Below, in pieces: positions 35,403-47,054 of a DNA stretch of 64,000 nucleotides. The stretch spans positions 23,701,307 to 23,765,306 of the forward strand of contig CM076139.1 in NCBI GenBank assembly GCA_038025085.1. Direction: 5' to 3'. The number at the start of each line of letters is the position of its first letter. The stretch's first letter is position 1. The notes below the pieces were generated by a model. It did no database searches. It was not told the origin of the DNA and saw only the letters and a program-made list of their open reading frames with translations. Source of the stretch: Tetragonia tetragonoides. Its lineage: Eukaryota; Streptophyta; Magnoliopsida; Caryophyllales; Aizoaceae. Position numbers and translations under genes: made by a program.

Positions 35403-36746
35403 CCCCAAATGATCAAATTGGTATTTTAAGTGAATTTATTTGGACATATTGGTCTATTTAAAATCACTTATGACATTAGGGTATTAAAAAATGAATTAAA
35501 TGGCATAAAGGCCTCTTGAACCGGAATCTAGATTTTAAGTAAGAATCTTTATTTAATCAAATATTTTTTAATTTTATCCCTTTTTTTATTCCTTTTCCCA
35601 TTTTCTTATTTCTTCCCTTTTTTATTTTTTATTTCTTTTCCCCATTTCCCCTCTCTGTTCGCCCAGTCCTTTGATCTTTCCTTTAACTCTCTCTTTCATT
35701 CCCATTCTCATCCCTCTCTTCTTAATCTCTTCACCCATTTTCTCTCTCATATGCTTGTAGCTTTAGGCTCTAATTCCTCTCGTCTCCATAGGCGTGATCC
35801 GTCACAACGATTTAGTATTACCGTGGCAGTTTCAATCATCGAAATCAACATTACTGGGCTGTAAGTATTAGTAGTGTTTATAAAATTATCATGTTCTCTG
35901 ATTTTTTAGTCGGCCACATTTACAGGGATTCATGACTTCATGCCTCACGGGTATGCAATGCCGGGACATGGGAGTGTGGCTGCTATGTGGATTGGGATTT
36001 CGGGTTTTCTTGATCACAAGGAATATTTACAGCGGCAATTTCTTGATGACAAATAAGGTTGTCATAAACATAGCAATTGTTCACAAACAAAAAGCATACA
36101 AAATGACAGAAATTAGCCATACACATTCCCTAATTGCAATTAGCCACTTTAGTGCTTCACATATTGCATAGCTTATATACCTTCTAAAGGTATCAATTTT
36201 AATTGAATTTATGCACCAATTGCTCATACAGTATAATACATGATGATCATAGACAAACCCACTTAAAATATTCCCTGATTGCCATTACCCACTTCAGAAA
36301 TTGCTTAATTTATCCACCTTCTAAAGGTATCAACTTTAATTGAATATATGCACGAACTGCTCAAACCTAAGAGGATTCTGCAAAACATTGAAGCATCGAT
36401 TGATGACGATAATGGGGGGAAATTAAAGGGGTTTTGTCTACTAAAAGAGAGACAAATTGAGATGTTAGTTGAGTTGGGGAAAAGAAAACGGAAAATGGGG
36501 AAAAGAAACTTATTAAAAAAAGAGGGAAGAAAGAAGAAAATGGGGAAAAAGAATAAAAAAAAAAAGGGGATGAAATTATAAAAATTGATTAAAAAGAAGA
36601 TTATTACTTGAAATCATAGAAACCGGTTTAGAGGGCCTTTATGCCACTTAGTTCACTTTTTAATACTCTAATGTCTTAAATGATTTAAATAGACCAATAT
36701 GTCCAAATGAGTTCACTTAAAATACTAATCTGGTCATTTGGGGAGG
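35403..36746. mobile_element. Long-TIR foldback element, 1.34 kb
   Basis: The left arm about 35403-35700 and right arm about 36470-36746 are imperfect inverted copies (CCCCAAATGATC..GGACATATTGGTC and complement), extending into CCATTTTC/GAAAATGG tracts. Target duplication ATACATAT lies at 35395-35402 and 36747-36754. Inside, a 45-base direct repeat around ACCTTCTAAAGGTATCAA occurs at about 36180 and 36320. No transposase is present. Mutator-like by arm length and 8-9-bp duplication. Confidence 0.85.
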
Positions 36747-37049
36747 ATACATATAAAGAAATTGACTTCTACTAATCTCTTTAATGCAAACCACGTAGCA
36801 CAAGCAAACCACGTACATATACAGAAATTGGAAACAGATGTTAACAATCATTCAAACACAAGCAACAAAAGCAATGAAAACAAATTAAACAACACTCCTC
36901 CAAAACACTCTTTTACGAGTGTCAAACCAAAAGGCAACATAGTTACAAAGATAACCATAAGCCAAAAACAAGCATATTAATGTGGAACCTAATATCAAAA
37001 CCAAAAAAAAAAAATTAAAAAAAAAACGAAAAAAGGATGCATCGGCACA

Positions 37050-37204
37050 CAAACTAGTTTTATCTAATACTATAACTTGTTATAACCAAACTAACATTAA
37101 TAGTCAATCTTTATCAGTCAGGATCAAGTATGAAGTTAGTATACCTAAATTCAGTGTGGTGGTTACCAGATTATTATGGTGGCTACAAAAAAAGTGGTAA
37201 CCAC
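37050..37204. repeat. Dispersed repeat related to 45720-45875
   Basis: CAAGTATGAAGTTAGTAT..GTGGTGGTTACCAG..TTATTATGGTGGCTACAAAAAA also occurs, with changes, at about 45770-45870. The family is unknown. The copy here is cut by the adjacent hAT-type MITE. Confidence 0.6.
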
Positions 37205-37752
37205 TAGTGCTGATCATGGACGGGACGGCTCGAAAAACCCGGCTCTCCCGACCCGTAATTTGGGCGGCTATGGACAAGAATTTTGGAAAAAAAATTGAAT
37301 GGGCAGGCTTAGCCCGACCCGATTAAATAAATGGGTGGACAAGAACAACACAAAATGGCCCGTGGGCGGGCCCGCCCGGCCCATTTAATATTTTTTACTT
37401 ACAAATTGGTGAACATTTTTCTTTATTTGTGTGTTGTTAAGATTTATTTTAAATGAGAAAAATCAAAATCATGATTATGTGGAGTATTACGCTTGATTTT
37501 GGACTTGGGTTGCATAATAATAGTAAAATTATTTATCTCAAACAAAGAAAGCTCTTAAAATTTAATTGAAAAATAATTTTTAAAAATTCCTATTACCCAT
37601 GGGCAAGCCCGACCCGTTTATAGGGCGGGCCATAACAACAATTTTGAGCCCTGATGGGCGGACAAGGGCAACAAATTTTAGGCCCGTTGGATAATTTTTT
37701 TCATCAAAAACCCGACCCGTGTCCAGCCTGAGCCCGCAAATAATCACGTCTA
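37205..37752. mobile_element. hAT-type MITE
   Basis: The ends are TAGTGCTGATCATGG and a complement-like CACGTCTA. The 8-bp target duplication is GTAACCAC at 37197-37204 and ATAACCAC at 37753-37760 (one mismatch). The interior carries GGCCCG/CGGGCC-rich stretches around AT-rich DNA, as in the 56.6-kb element. Non-coding. Confidence 0.7.
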
Positions 37753-37869
37753 ATAACCACGATAAAAACTCGGGTAATCAAAGATGATCAGAGTTGGATA
37801 CATCACCGCGAATCCACTAGAGCAACATAAAGGGGAGATGTGAATAGAGAGAAAATAAAGAAGATTTTT

Positions 37870-39219
37870 GGGGAATTCCAATTGGTGCCCTCATAGTTTT
37901 GGCTTGTCCAATTGGTGCCCAAATTATCTCTTCAAATCCAAAGCGTGCCCCTCTGCTTTTTGAAGGTCTATTCCGTGACCTTATTTCGTATTTTCCGTTA
38001 TAAATCTCCGTTAATTAATTACGTGTCTATGTTGAATGACTATGAGATTTCTAGGTCCATTTTCGACTGAAATAAGAAGACGAAATTGCCCCTACCACTA
38101 TCATTTCCCTCAACCTTCTCTCTCCTTCGTCTTTCTCCACCGCCATTACCACCTTCTTCTCCTCTTTCTCTCTCATCAAATTCTGCCCATTCAAAAGTAA
38201 TAGTACCTCCACTTCTCTCTCACAACTCTCTTTCTCTGTCCTCCCTTCTAGCACCAAAAAATCAAAACCCACTAAATTTGGGGAGTTGTTCAATTCCAAC
38301 CTGAATAAAAAAGGTATCAAAACCCAATTTGTATAGTTGGTGCCTAACAGTGATGGTTCGTCGGTGGTGGTGCCTTTATCTGTGCCGAACAATAATTGGG
38401 GTTGGTATAAATTATGGTTTATCACGAATCAGAGGTACATTGTACAATTTCATATGGTTAATCACGAATCAAAGGCAACCACCTAGTTATGTCTTGACTC
38501 TTGATGATACAAAGCAAATCATATATTCCTAATTTCACTCGTTTGTGATAGATCACTTTAGACGAACATTGGATAGATTGATTTTAACAACCTGAGCTGG
38601 GAGTAATGGCGACAGAATGGCCAAACTTCAGCTAATCGACAACCAATTTTGCTAATAAAACATAGTTTTGGTAACTTTGCAGATTACAGATACCTTCGAT
38701 TTTTATGCATCAACTTTCTAATCAGCAAACATAAACTTATAAGAAATAGAGGCAAAATTATGAATTCAAACAGTAATTCTAAAAGATTTTCAGCTGACAA
38801 CCAGTTAAATATATCCTAAATTTGGAGTTGGTTTAAGGAGAGAGATGGGTGGTGATGGTGGTGGAGAATTGGAGATCAGAGGAGAGAGGAAGTGAGGTGG
38901 GGTTTTGATGGTGGTGGAGACGGTCTGAGGAGAGAGATGTGGGTTGGTGGTGGCGTGGAGCACGGTGGTGGTGCTATTGGAGGTGGCCATGGTGGGGAGA
39001 GAGAAAGATGGCATATGACGTAAATTTTGTCGTTTAATGAGCTTCTAACTACATTTTAATAAGGGTAAAATGGACAAAAAAATTACTTAACGGAATAGAA
39101 TAAATAAGGACACGGAATACACAGTTTTAAAATAAAAGGGGCATGGACCAGACTTATTTCAATGTTTTGGGCACAACTTGGACAAGTCAATAGTAGAAGG
39201 GTACCAATTGGAATTCCCC
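37870..39219. mobile_element. Mutator-like element, 1.35 kb, 9-bp target duplication
   Basis: The arms begin GGGGAATTCCAATTGGT on both ends (right end as complement) and extend about 100-150 bp. A perfect 9-bp target duplication AAGATTTTT lies at 37861-37869 and 39220-39228. The interior has no transposase but includes C/T-rich, leader-like blocks at about 38090-38240 and 38820-39010 with short frames; captured host sequence is possible but not shown. Confidence 0.93.
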
Positions 39220-39499
39220 AAGATTTTTTGAGTAACCAAAAACAGATATATAAAAAATGGATAATCTTTTCAAGCGTACTAACCTGCACATATTTTACCT
39301 AGAGTCTTAAAGTATGAAAACAGTTTTCCATCATAAAGACAATTAGGATTTGGAGATAAATTATAAGATTTAAGCGAAAGTTTTTCTTTTTCCATTGGAA
39401 AGATTGGGGTGAATAAATGAAGAAAAGAAGAACCAATAATTATTATTGGGGTATAATTATTCGGAATACAAGTTTAAATGATTGTTGGTAAATAGAAAC

Positions 39500-40168
39500 A
39501 TATCAAAAGGAAATTTGATTGTTCTCTCTCTTTCTCTTTTCTCTCTCAAAAAATCCTTTCTCTTTGACTTATCTTGGGGCTATTACCGGTATTTTTGCCG
39601 GTGGTTAGCCCCTCCGTTGTTGTTTCCTTGCTTTTGATCTAGTTTTTTAGTTTGTTTTCTTTATGGTCAGTAATAAACACTCCTTTGGTGAGAGATTATT
39701 ACTCCTTTGAGAGATTGTGGAGTTCTCCGCATTCGTCGGAGGGTCGTTGAGTTTCTATTTTTAGGTTCGGTTTGATGAATCAAGAAGACAAGTTCAATCT
39801 ACTATGGCAATGAGATTTGTTTTTCCAAATAGCTGCAATACGTTTCGTGCTTACCTCCGATCATAGGGAAAAGGCGGTGACCTCCCGTTTACTGTATAGC
39901 ATATTTTTTGCTATAGCAGGGCCATTGCCAATTATCGACGAAGTTGATCAAGACACTGATTTCTAACAGTGATGTTTGGATGGGTAGTCACTTATCGACG
40001 GAACTGATCAAGACACTGATTTCAAATAGTGATAGTGGAAATCATATTCATCTTGTTATATTAGATTTATACTTAGTCATGTTAGATTTAGATTTGTTTA
40101 GAGTTATTTCACCGTTGTAGATACCGGATGGCTTTTTATGAATGAATGAATTATCTTTCTTTCAAAAA
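39500..40168 (+). mobile_element. Poly(A)-tailed retroposon (LINE-derived or SINE-like)
   Basis: A CT-rich start (about 39523) and an end in a 13-base A-run at about 40164 suggest a retroposed RNA. AAACATAT flanks it on both sides (about 39494 and 40166), a possible short target duplication. Inside, a 58-bp direct repeat around TGATCAAGACACTGATTTC occurs twice (39950 and 40008). No coding region. Confidence 0.45.
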
Positions 40169-40535
40169 AAAAAAAACATATTAGAAAATAGATCTATGAA
40201 AACACAATTATGAAAAATATAAAAATAAAATAATTAGAAAATATGGTTTATAAAAAATGTTTTACAATGTGGTTTTTTGCCAAAAAATTCTAAAATTTTA
40301 TTGTGAATCCTGACTTTTCTATGAATGGAAGACTCCGATTCCCATTTTAAAAAACAAAGAGAAACATAAACAAGTGAATGAGATTAGGCCTTAGGGAATG
40401 AAAGTGAGGACTTTTGGACGAAAAAGAGGGGGGAAATTTCTATGGCATTTGCAGATGAAGTAGACAATACTAGACACGATTGGCATGGCTTATTGTTAAT
40501 TAACTGACGCTAGTGAATAGTGTGATTATTCATGA

Positions 40536-42581
40536 ATGGGCTCTAATGTTCTTGTATCCAATGTTAAGCACCTTTTCTTCTCCACATCCCAGTATTTATC
40601 ACTCCTTGAAAGCTTTACCAAAGCTCGATCTCTTGCTAAGATTGAACAACTTCATGCCCGCATCATCACCTCTGGTATACTTTCTCTCTCTTCGTTCAAA
40701 CCCCACATTCTCCGCTCCAATTTTGCATCAAGTTATGCACTCTGCAGCCATGTCGAGTATGCACGTAAGCTGTTCGACGAAATGCCTAAACCAAAGTTAT
40801 TTTTGTATAATGCCATTCTCAGAATGTACTCACAAAATGGTTCACCAAGTGAAGTTCTTAGAATTTTTGATGAAATGTTGGGTTCAGAGAGGGTCTATCC
40901 TGACAATTTTACATACCCTTTTGTTATCAAGGCTTGTGGAGACATGTCATTGCTTGAGAATGGTGTGGTTGTTCATGGGAAGGTTATAACTTGTGGTTTT
41001 GGTTGGAATATATTTGTGTTGAATTCTTTACTGGCAATGTACATGAATTGTGGGGAGATGAAGATGGCGAGGCGGGTTTTTGATGTTATGGGTGAAAAGG
41101 ATATGGTGTCTTGGGCTATTATGATTAGTGGGTATCTTAAGAATGGGTGTGCAAAAGATGCTTGTTTGGTCTTTAATGAAATAAGGAGTGTAGGTGCAGA
41201 GCTTAATAGGTTTTCTATGCTTTCATTGTTGTCTGCTTGTGGGCAGTCTAGAAATCTGGCTTTAGGAAGAAAGGTTCATGCAATTGTGAAAGCGAAAGGT
41301 CTACAAGATGATATATCTGTATGGAATGCATTAATTGATATGTATTCAAATTGTGGTAGCATGAAGGAAGCAAAAGGTGTTTTTGATAGGATGAAGGAGA
41401 AGGATGTGGTGACATGGACCGCAATGATTAATGGGTGTGTTAACAATGGTGATGCTAGAAAAGCATTTGGACTTTGTTGGCAGATGCAACTGGAAGGAGT
41501 ATTGCCCAATTCAGTAACCATTGCTTTGTTGCTTCAAGCTTGTGCAAGTTTACATGCATTGAAACAGGGTAGGTGCTTGCATGCATGGGTAATAAGACGA
41601 GATCATTTCTGTGATATCATTATTGAAACTGCTCTGATTGACATGTACGCGAAATGCAATCAAATTGATCTCAGCCTCCAAGTTGTCACCCAAAGTTCTC
41701 AGAAGAGATTAGCACCTTCAAATGCAATGATTTCAGGGTACATGCATAATGGATTGGTATGTGAAGCATTACTCTTCTTCAAACAAATGCTGTATGAAGC
41801 AGTACATCCTGATGTTGTTACTTTTATTAGTCTCCTTCCTGCTTATGCTAATTTAGCTAATCTAAAGCAAGCTTGTAACATTCACGTTTACATGATGAAA
41901 TATGGTCTGCTTTCGAAAAATGAAATTGTCACCGGTTTGATTGATGTATATTCAAAATGTGGAAATTTGGAGTCTTCTCATATGATCTTCACTGAAGTTC
42001 CTCAGAAGTGCAGGGATATTAGTTTGCGGAGTGCACTAATATCTGGTTATGGAGCGCATGGTCATGGTGATTTTGCTGTTTCACTCTTTAAAAGTATGAT
42101 TCTGTCTGGAGTTGAACCAAATGATGTTACCTTCACCTGTGTTCTGGATGCCTGCAGCCATGCTGGTTTAGTGGATCAGGGTTTTGACATGTTCAAAGCA
42201 ATGCTTCAAAAATGCCAGACTACTCCGTGTATGTATCACTATACATGTATAGTTGACCTCCTTGGTCGGGCTGGTCGGTTGCTAGAAGCCTATGAATTGA
42301 TTGTCGCAATGCCATATAAGCCCAATCATGCTGTCTGGGGTGCTTTGCTGGGTTCTTGTGTGGTACATGAGAATGTGGAACTTGGAGAGATTGCTGCAAA
42401 ATCGCTTATTGCGTTGGAGCCACAGAACACTGGCAATTATGTGTTGCTGGCCAATATATATGCTAGTGCAGGAAGATGGGCAGATGCAGAGAAGATACGT
42501 AGTATTATCAATGATGTAAGATCAGGAAAGATACCAGCACATAGTACAGTTGAGGTCAGAATAAGTACAGAGTTGGAGTGA
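40536..42581 (+). CDS. PLS-class pentatricopeptide repeat protein, E type
   Basis: A 681-residue intronless gene. PPR proteins of this class bind organellar RNA and mostly support C-to-U editing or transcript processing in mitochondria or plastids. The ATG at 40536 opens MGSNVLVSNVKHLFF, a plausible targeting peptide. PPR motifs run from about residue 40 to 600, with P/L/S alternation: LYNAILRMYSQNG near 90, VLNSLLAMYMNCG, VWNALIDMYSNCG, YTCIVDLLGRAGRLLEA. The E motif begins near residue 600 (VWGALLGSCVVHENVELG, NYVLLANIYASAGRW) and the protein stops shortly after HSTVEVR. There is no DYW domain, so as an editing factor it would need a partner deaminase. From memory it looks like the Arabidopsis At5g39350 group; that orthology is inference. 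No frame damage was seen. It is the only clearly intact gene here. Confidence 0.95.
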   Translation: MGSNVLVSNVKHLFFSTSQYLSLLESFTKARSLAKIEQLHARIITSGILSLSSFKPHILRSNFASSYALCSHVEYARKLFDEMPKPKLFLYNAILRMYSQNGSPSEVLRIFDEMLGSERVYPDNFTYPFVIKACGDMSLLENGVVVHGKVITCGFGWNIFVLNSLLAMYMNCGEMKMARRVFDVMGEKDMVSWAIMISGYLKNGCAKDACLVFNEIRSVGAELNRFSMLSLLSACGQSRNLALGRKVHAIVKAKGLQDDISVWNALIDMYSNCGSMKEAKGVFDRMKEKDVVTWTAMINGCVNNGDARKAFGLCWQMQLEGVLPNSVTIALLLQACASLHALKQGRCLHAWVIRRDHFCDIIIETALIDMYAKCNQIDLSLQVVTQSSQKRLAPSNAMISGYMHNGLVCEALLFFKQMLYEAVHPDVVTFISLLPAYANLANLKQACNIHVYMMKYGLLSKNEIVTGLIDVYSKCGNLESSHMIFTEVPQKCRDISLRSALISGYGAHGHGDFAVSLFKSMILSGVEPNDVTFTCVLDACSHAGLVDQGFDMFKAMLQKCQTTPCMYHYTCIVDLLGRAGRLLEAYELIVAMPYKPNHAVWGALLGSCVVHENVELGEIAAKSLIALEPQNTGNYVLLANIYASAGRWADAEKIRSIINDVRSGKIPAHSTVEVRISTELE

Positions 42582-43299
42582 GGTCATCCTTAATGGCAGA
42601 AACTCTGAATAATGGTGACATCTAATCTCTGCATGTAGAAAAGTTGATTTTCGTAATAGAAGTAACTGATGCCAGAAGACTGAAATCACCCTCGTAAAGT
42701 TTGCATCATTTTCAATGTACAAACATCGTTCTCTTTCTCAAACTACTGAATTTGGACTGCATCATTGATCCTTATTGCTGTAGCTTCCATCAGGACATTC
42801 AATTACCTCGTGTATGCTTTCTATCTCCACCTGTCTGCTTTCTACATCCTCTTCTTCTCAGCCCTTTTGATCGGTTTGTCCATCCATAACATTATTCACC
42901 CAAGGGGAAAAATCATTGGTGTATCTGTTTGTTGGAGCAACTGGCAAGGCATGGAAGCTGAGGAGATTAACAAGAAAGCCAACAAGTTAGCAGTTACTCA
43001 ATGCAAGTTTGCAAACATATTTTGGTAGTGTTAAATGCTTCCTGCCCCCCTTCAAGGAGCATATCTGCCTGCAAAGCTGTCGCCCCCTCCTCTTCAGGTA
43101 ACAAAGTTATTCTTATGAATTGGTAGTCTTGGTTGAATGTACAGTGGAGTTTGAAGAATAAGTTCAATATTCCTTCTACGTCCTTATTAGAAGCTTTGTC
43201 ACTATACATTCATATTTACAGGAGGGAATTTACTAATGTAAAAAGCTGCTCAGAGAACTGATTATACATTCTAAATGATGTAGTCAATGAAGGTATTGA
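42582..43299. other. Downstream region of the PPR gene
   Basis: Contains its likely 3' UTR. No other gene was recognised. Confidence 0.5.
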
Positions 43300-43411
43300 A
43301 GATTGCATAATATCTGACGTCCTTGTCGATATCATCTTGTACCTTGTTGAGGATTTTCGGATGATCGAGTAAAAGAGACATAGCCCACTTCACAAATGGA
43401 GACTCTTTTGG
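43300..43411 (-). pseudogene. Cytochrome P450 (CYP81-like) exon 2 relic
   Basis: About 37 codons on the minus strand read SPFVKWAMSLLLDHPKILNK followed by VQDDIDKDV. They align with the start of the P450 exon at 59891-60454 (VEWAMSLLLNHPRILNKVQ). Similarity ends on both sides, so only the stretch after the I-helix survives. It shows that a related P450 copy once lay here. Confidence 0.8.
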
Positions 43412-46205
43412 GCTATTTTGAGCAAGTTAGGGTCATCTATGCTATCACGTCATTAAGGAGCCACTGCAATTTTAAAGTACGGTTCTTTTTTTTGGCCATG
43501 TATATGTATTCAAATGAAACCTATAAGATTGAATATTTGCATGGATTTGTTCATGTATAAAACAAATGAAGAGTTTTATGTCAGAACCCTTTCTAAGTGG
43601 TGGTTTGGCTCTAAACTACATCCGACATAATTTTTCTGGATACTACTAACTTCTTCATAACATTTTGATTAATAAAATTTTAATCCAAGAATTATAGCCT
43701 ATTGAGCTTTCACAAATTTAAAGTATGAACAATTATTTATATTTATTTTTTGGTCTTTTTAATTTATTGTGTTAACATGAGCAAATATAATTCGGTAAGT
43801 ACATAGTCGATGGCGTTCATGAAAGGGTTCTTCATAGCTTGGGAGAAGGGATAAATATTAGTATTTGTGTGCATGGAACTTCTGTTAGCCTTTGTAGGTC
43901 TTTAACTCTTTCTAATACTGATGCCTACTATATTTGTGACTGAAGCTTTTGTAGTTCACCATGAAGTATAATTGGGTAGGTATCAATTAACAAACCACAA
44001 TGTTTTGGCAGCAAACCATTTAAGGCTATGATCTTTATTACAGCCATGTGAACTATAAGCTTAAGGTCCATCAGTGGCTATTTCTGTACTACTTTACAAC
44101 AAACCAAACTACTCATACCATGTTTTGTTTTCTAATTTATTACCATATATAGGTTCATACTAATGACATTATTAGTTTCCTTTAATTCTTAGCTTTATTA
44201 TAGGTATAAAAAGACTTTTAGAACAACCCTCTAATAGTCTAACGTCATTATTTGATTTATTTCCCTCACAATACTCTGTTTTCAAACCTCCATTTTGTGC
44301 AAATCTAAAACTGTACAGCTACATCATGTTCTTTTCCTTTTCTTCATCATTTTCCTTATTTCCATAGTTGTCTCTGTCTCTCTATCTCTGTATCTCTATC
44401 TCTCGCTCTGATCACTTGTCTCTGAGTTAATTGCATTGGCATTGGCAGTAGAGTTGATTTTGCTCTTGATTATTCCCTTCCCTCGCCTTAGAGATTTTGG
44501 TATGCCTTTGTTCCTTTTTTCTGTTGTTAAATGTAAGTTATGCAATATTTCTATATCTGGGGGAGTGTTGATTGGCTTTGTTTCAGAATTTGTAAGTTAA
44601 AAAATCTCCAGTGTGAATTGAAAATCTTGCACTAATTACTTCATGCAACTATGTATTTTCCACTATTTGATTTACTTCATTTATGTAATACTCGATCATA
44701 CTAATCCTTCCAGGACAAGAGCCTTTGCTACAATGTTTGACATAAATAGCAAGGTGTCAGAAAACTGAGTCAAATTGCCATTAACTGGTGTGGTGTATCA
44801 GTAAAGGCTACCATTCCATTTCCTGGTGTGAAGACTATCAAACAAGCACATAAAGGAAAATTTGGGTGGTCTTGGTTGGGTTCTCAGTGCACATGAACTG
44901 ACTCAATACGAAGATGCCACACGTCATCAATCTCCACTGAAGATGATTCGTTTAAATCATATTTCAAACCAGGTGATGTCCCTTTGAAAGGCTCTTATCT
45001 TTTTGATTGTTCATAGCAATTTCTTTTAGCTTTACTTCCCTTGGAATCCCATGAACGTAATGTCATGATTACAAAATGTTGGATCACACATTTTTGAGTG
45101 AAATGTTGAATTGTACTTGGTCTTTTTAGGAAATCAATAAAACTAGTTTTGCATGTGTAGTTTTTTTTTTTATAGTGAAATGTTGAATAGTACTTGGTTT
45201 CGTTTTCGCTGTTTGCTTCTTTCTGCTGTGAGGATAACAAGTTTATAGGGTAGCCAGAAGGGTACAGAAAGATCCTTCTCTGAGAGACTATGGACGTAAA
45301 TTCAGATTGCTATCGTCATGCTTATTACTGCGAAAATCCCAATCGTAAACTAATAGGAAAGCTAATAAAAGGGAATAATGTGTTTTCAAAGATTAGCTTC
45401 CTGAAAAGGACATTTCTAGCTCCTAAGAGAAGTCCAAATTGAAATCAAGATGTGAAAATTACAACTTCCTCAGAGAAGTCAAGTTGGATAAATCAAACAA
45501 TGGCTATACATTCCATCTTGCTCATGAGTTGCTTAGAAAACATATAAATGTATCTGCCCGGGCCTGTTTTTTTTCTTGATTGTTGGTAATATATGAATAT
45601 ATGATTTCACCTTTCTTATGTGCATTGTGCCGCCTTTAATCCTTTCTGTTTGTTAACATGACTTTGATAAATCAAACTAATTCTAAGAGTGATGTAGTAT
45701 GTGCCAACTAAATCTGATTGAAGAGAGTATACCAAACTCACATTAAAAAAGTTAGTCAAAATCGGTCGGTGTCAAGTATGAAATTAGTATTACCCAATCA
45801 TATTGTGGTGGTTAACAGCTTATTATGGTGGTTACAAAAAAGGTGGTAGCCACCATATAAACACCGAATTTTATATGCGCTCAACCTCTAATATAAAAAG
45901 TTGGTGAAATGCATGGTGAACTAGCAAAAGAATGAAGAAAAAAATAATTTAATAGATTGTTTTTTCAGAATCAGCTAGAAAAAGAAGAAAAATTGTCTCA
46001 TACAAGTTTATGAGTTTTAAGCCTGTATCTTGTTTAGGTGTCACCATATGTTGGATATCTTTTAAGGTATGTTACACCAGTCCCTTAGATCACCAAAATA
46101 TATTTAGTCTTGATTCCACTAAAAATTGAAAGTTGGGGGTCTTTGTATTGTTGTTAAGTCAGCAAATTAATATGTTGCTCTTTGTTTGTTTTTCTGAAGC
46201 AGACA
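43412..46205. other. Intergenic DNA upstream of the protease gene
   Basis: AT-rich. A CT-rich leader-like stretch lies at about 44330-44420. A short duplication of GTGAAATGTTGAAT..GTACTTGG lies at about 45098 and 45175. A copy of the 37.1-kb dispersed repeat lies at about 45720-45875. No coding gene was recognised. Confidence 0.5.
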
Positions 46206-47054
46206 ATGTTTCATTATATGATGATAGTCTCGTTGGTGTTTTTATCATTGGCATGGAGTTCTGTGGCGAGCATTTTCCCGCTCGAGAGGGTTCACCCCGG
46301 CCCATCCGACCACACGGTGGGCATGGAGGTGCACCGGGCTCGAGATAGGGCTCGCCACACCAGATTGTTACGTAGAGATGGTGTTGACCGGGCTGTTCAC
46401 TTTGATTTATTGGGCAGTGCCATTCCTGATGTAGCCGGGTAACTACATCTCTTTCCTTTTCCCGGCTCATTTCTTACCTTGTTTTGTTTTGTTATTTAGT
46501 CCAAATCTTTGATAATAGTAGTAGGAAGATACCAAAGTTTACGGTAATGGCAATCTTAATTATATCTCCTTTATGGATTAATCAATATTCTTGAACTCTA
46601 ACTAGTGCACAGTATGAGATCTCCTAAGAGGAATGACAAGAGAGGCCGGGGTACTCTAACTAGTACACAGTATGTGTTCATGAATAATGACAGGGGGCGG
46701 AGTAAAATGAGGTGTACACTGAGGAATATAATTAAGATAATCTTAGAAACAACCAGAAGTTGCAGGCATAGCCGCATAGGCATTGTATGAGGATGAAAAA
46801 GAAGTTGGTTTTAAAGAATGTGACAAAGGGAGAACGCAATACAAGGTGTGTTTGTAGAAGGGGTCAATCTATCAAAAAAGACAAAGGGAGACTGGCTGGA
46901 AATCTAAGAGCTCTTTCTATCTCAAAGACACTTTATATTCTTCCTTTTCACAATGCCATTATGCCGGGTCAATCTGTACAAGAAGTTTCATGAGCAATAC
47001 CCATGAAAAGCAAAAAAATTCTTGACAAGGGTGACTATCAAAACTAAGGAGCAT

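Noticed and set aside
38051..38425. 124-codon minus-strand frame in the 37.9-kb Mutator-like element
   Set aside because: No recognisable domain, and it overlaps CT-rich leader-like DNA; kept only as a possible captured fragment.
40513..40989. Overlapping 158-codon frame at the PPR start
   Set aside because: Shadow of the PPR gene in another frame.
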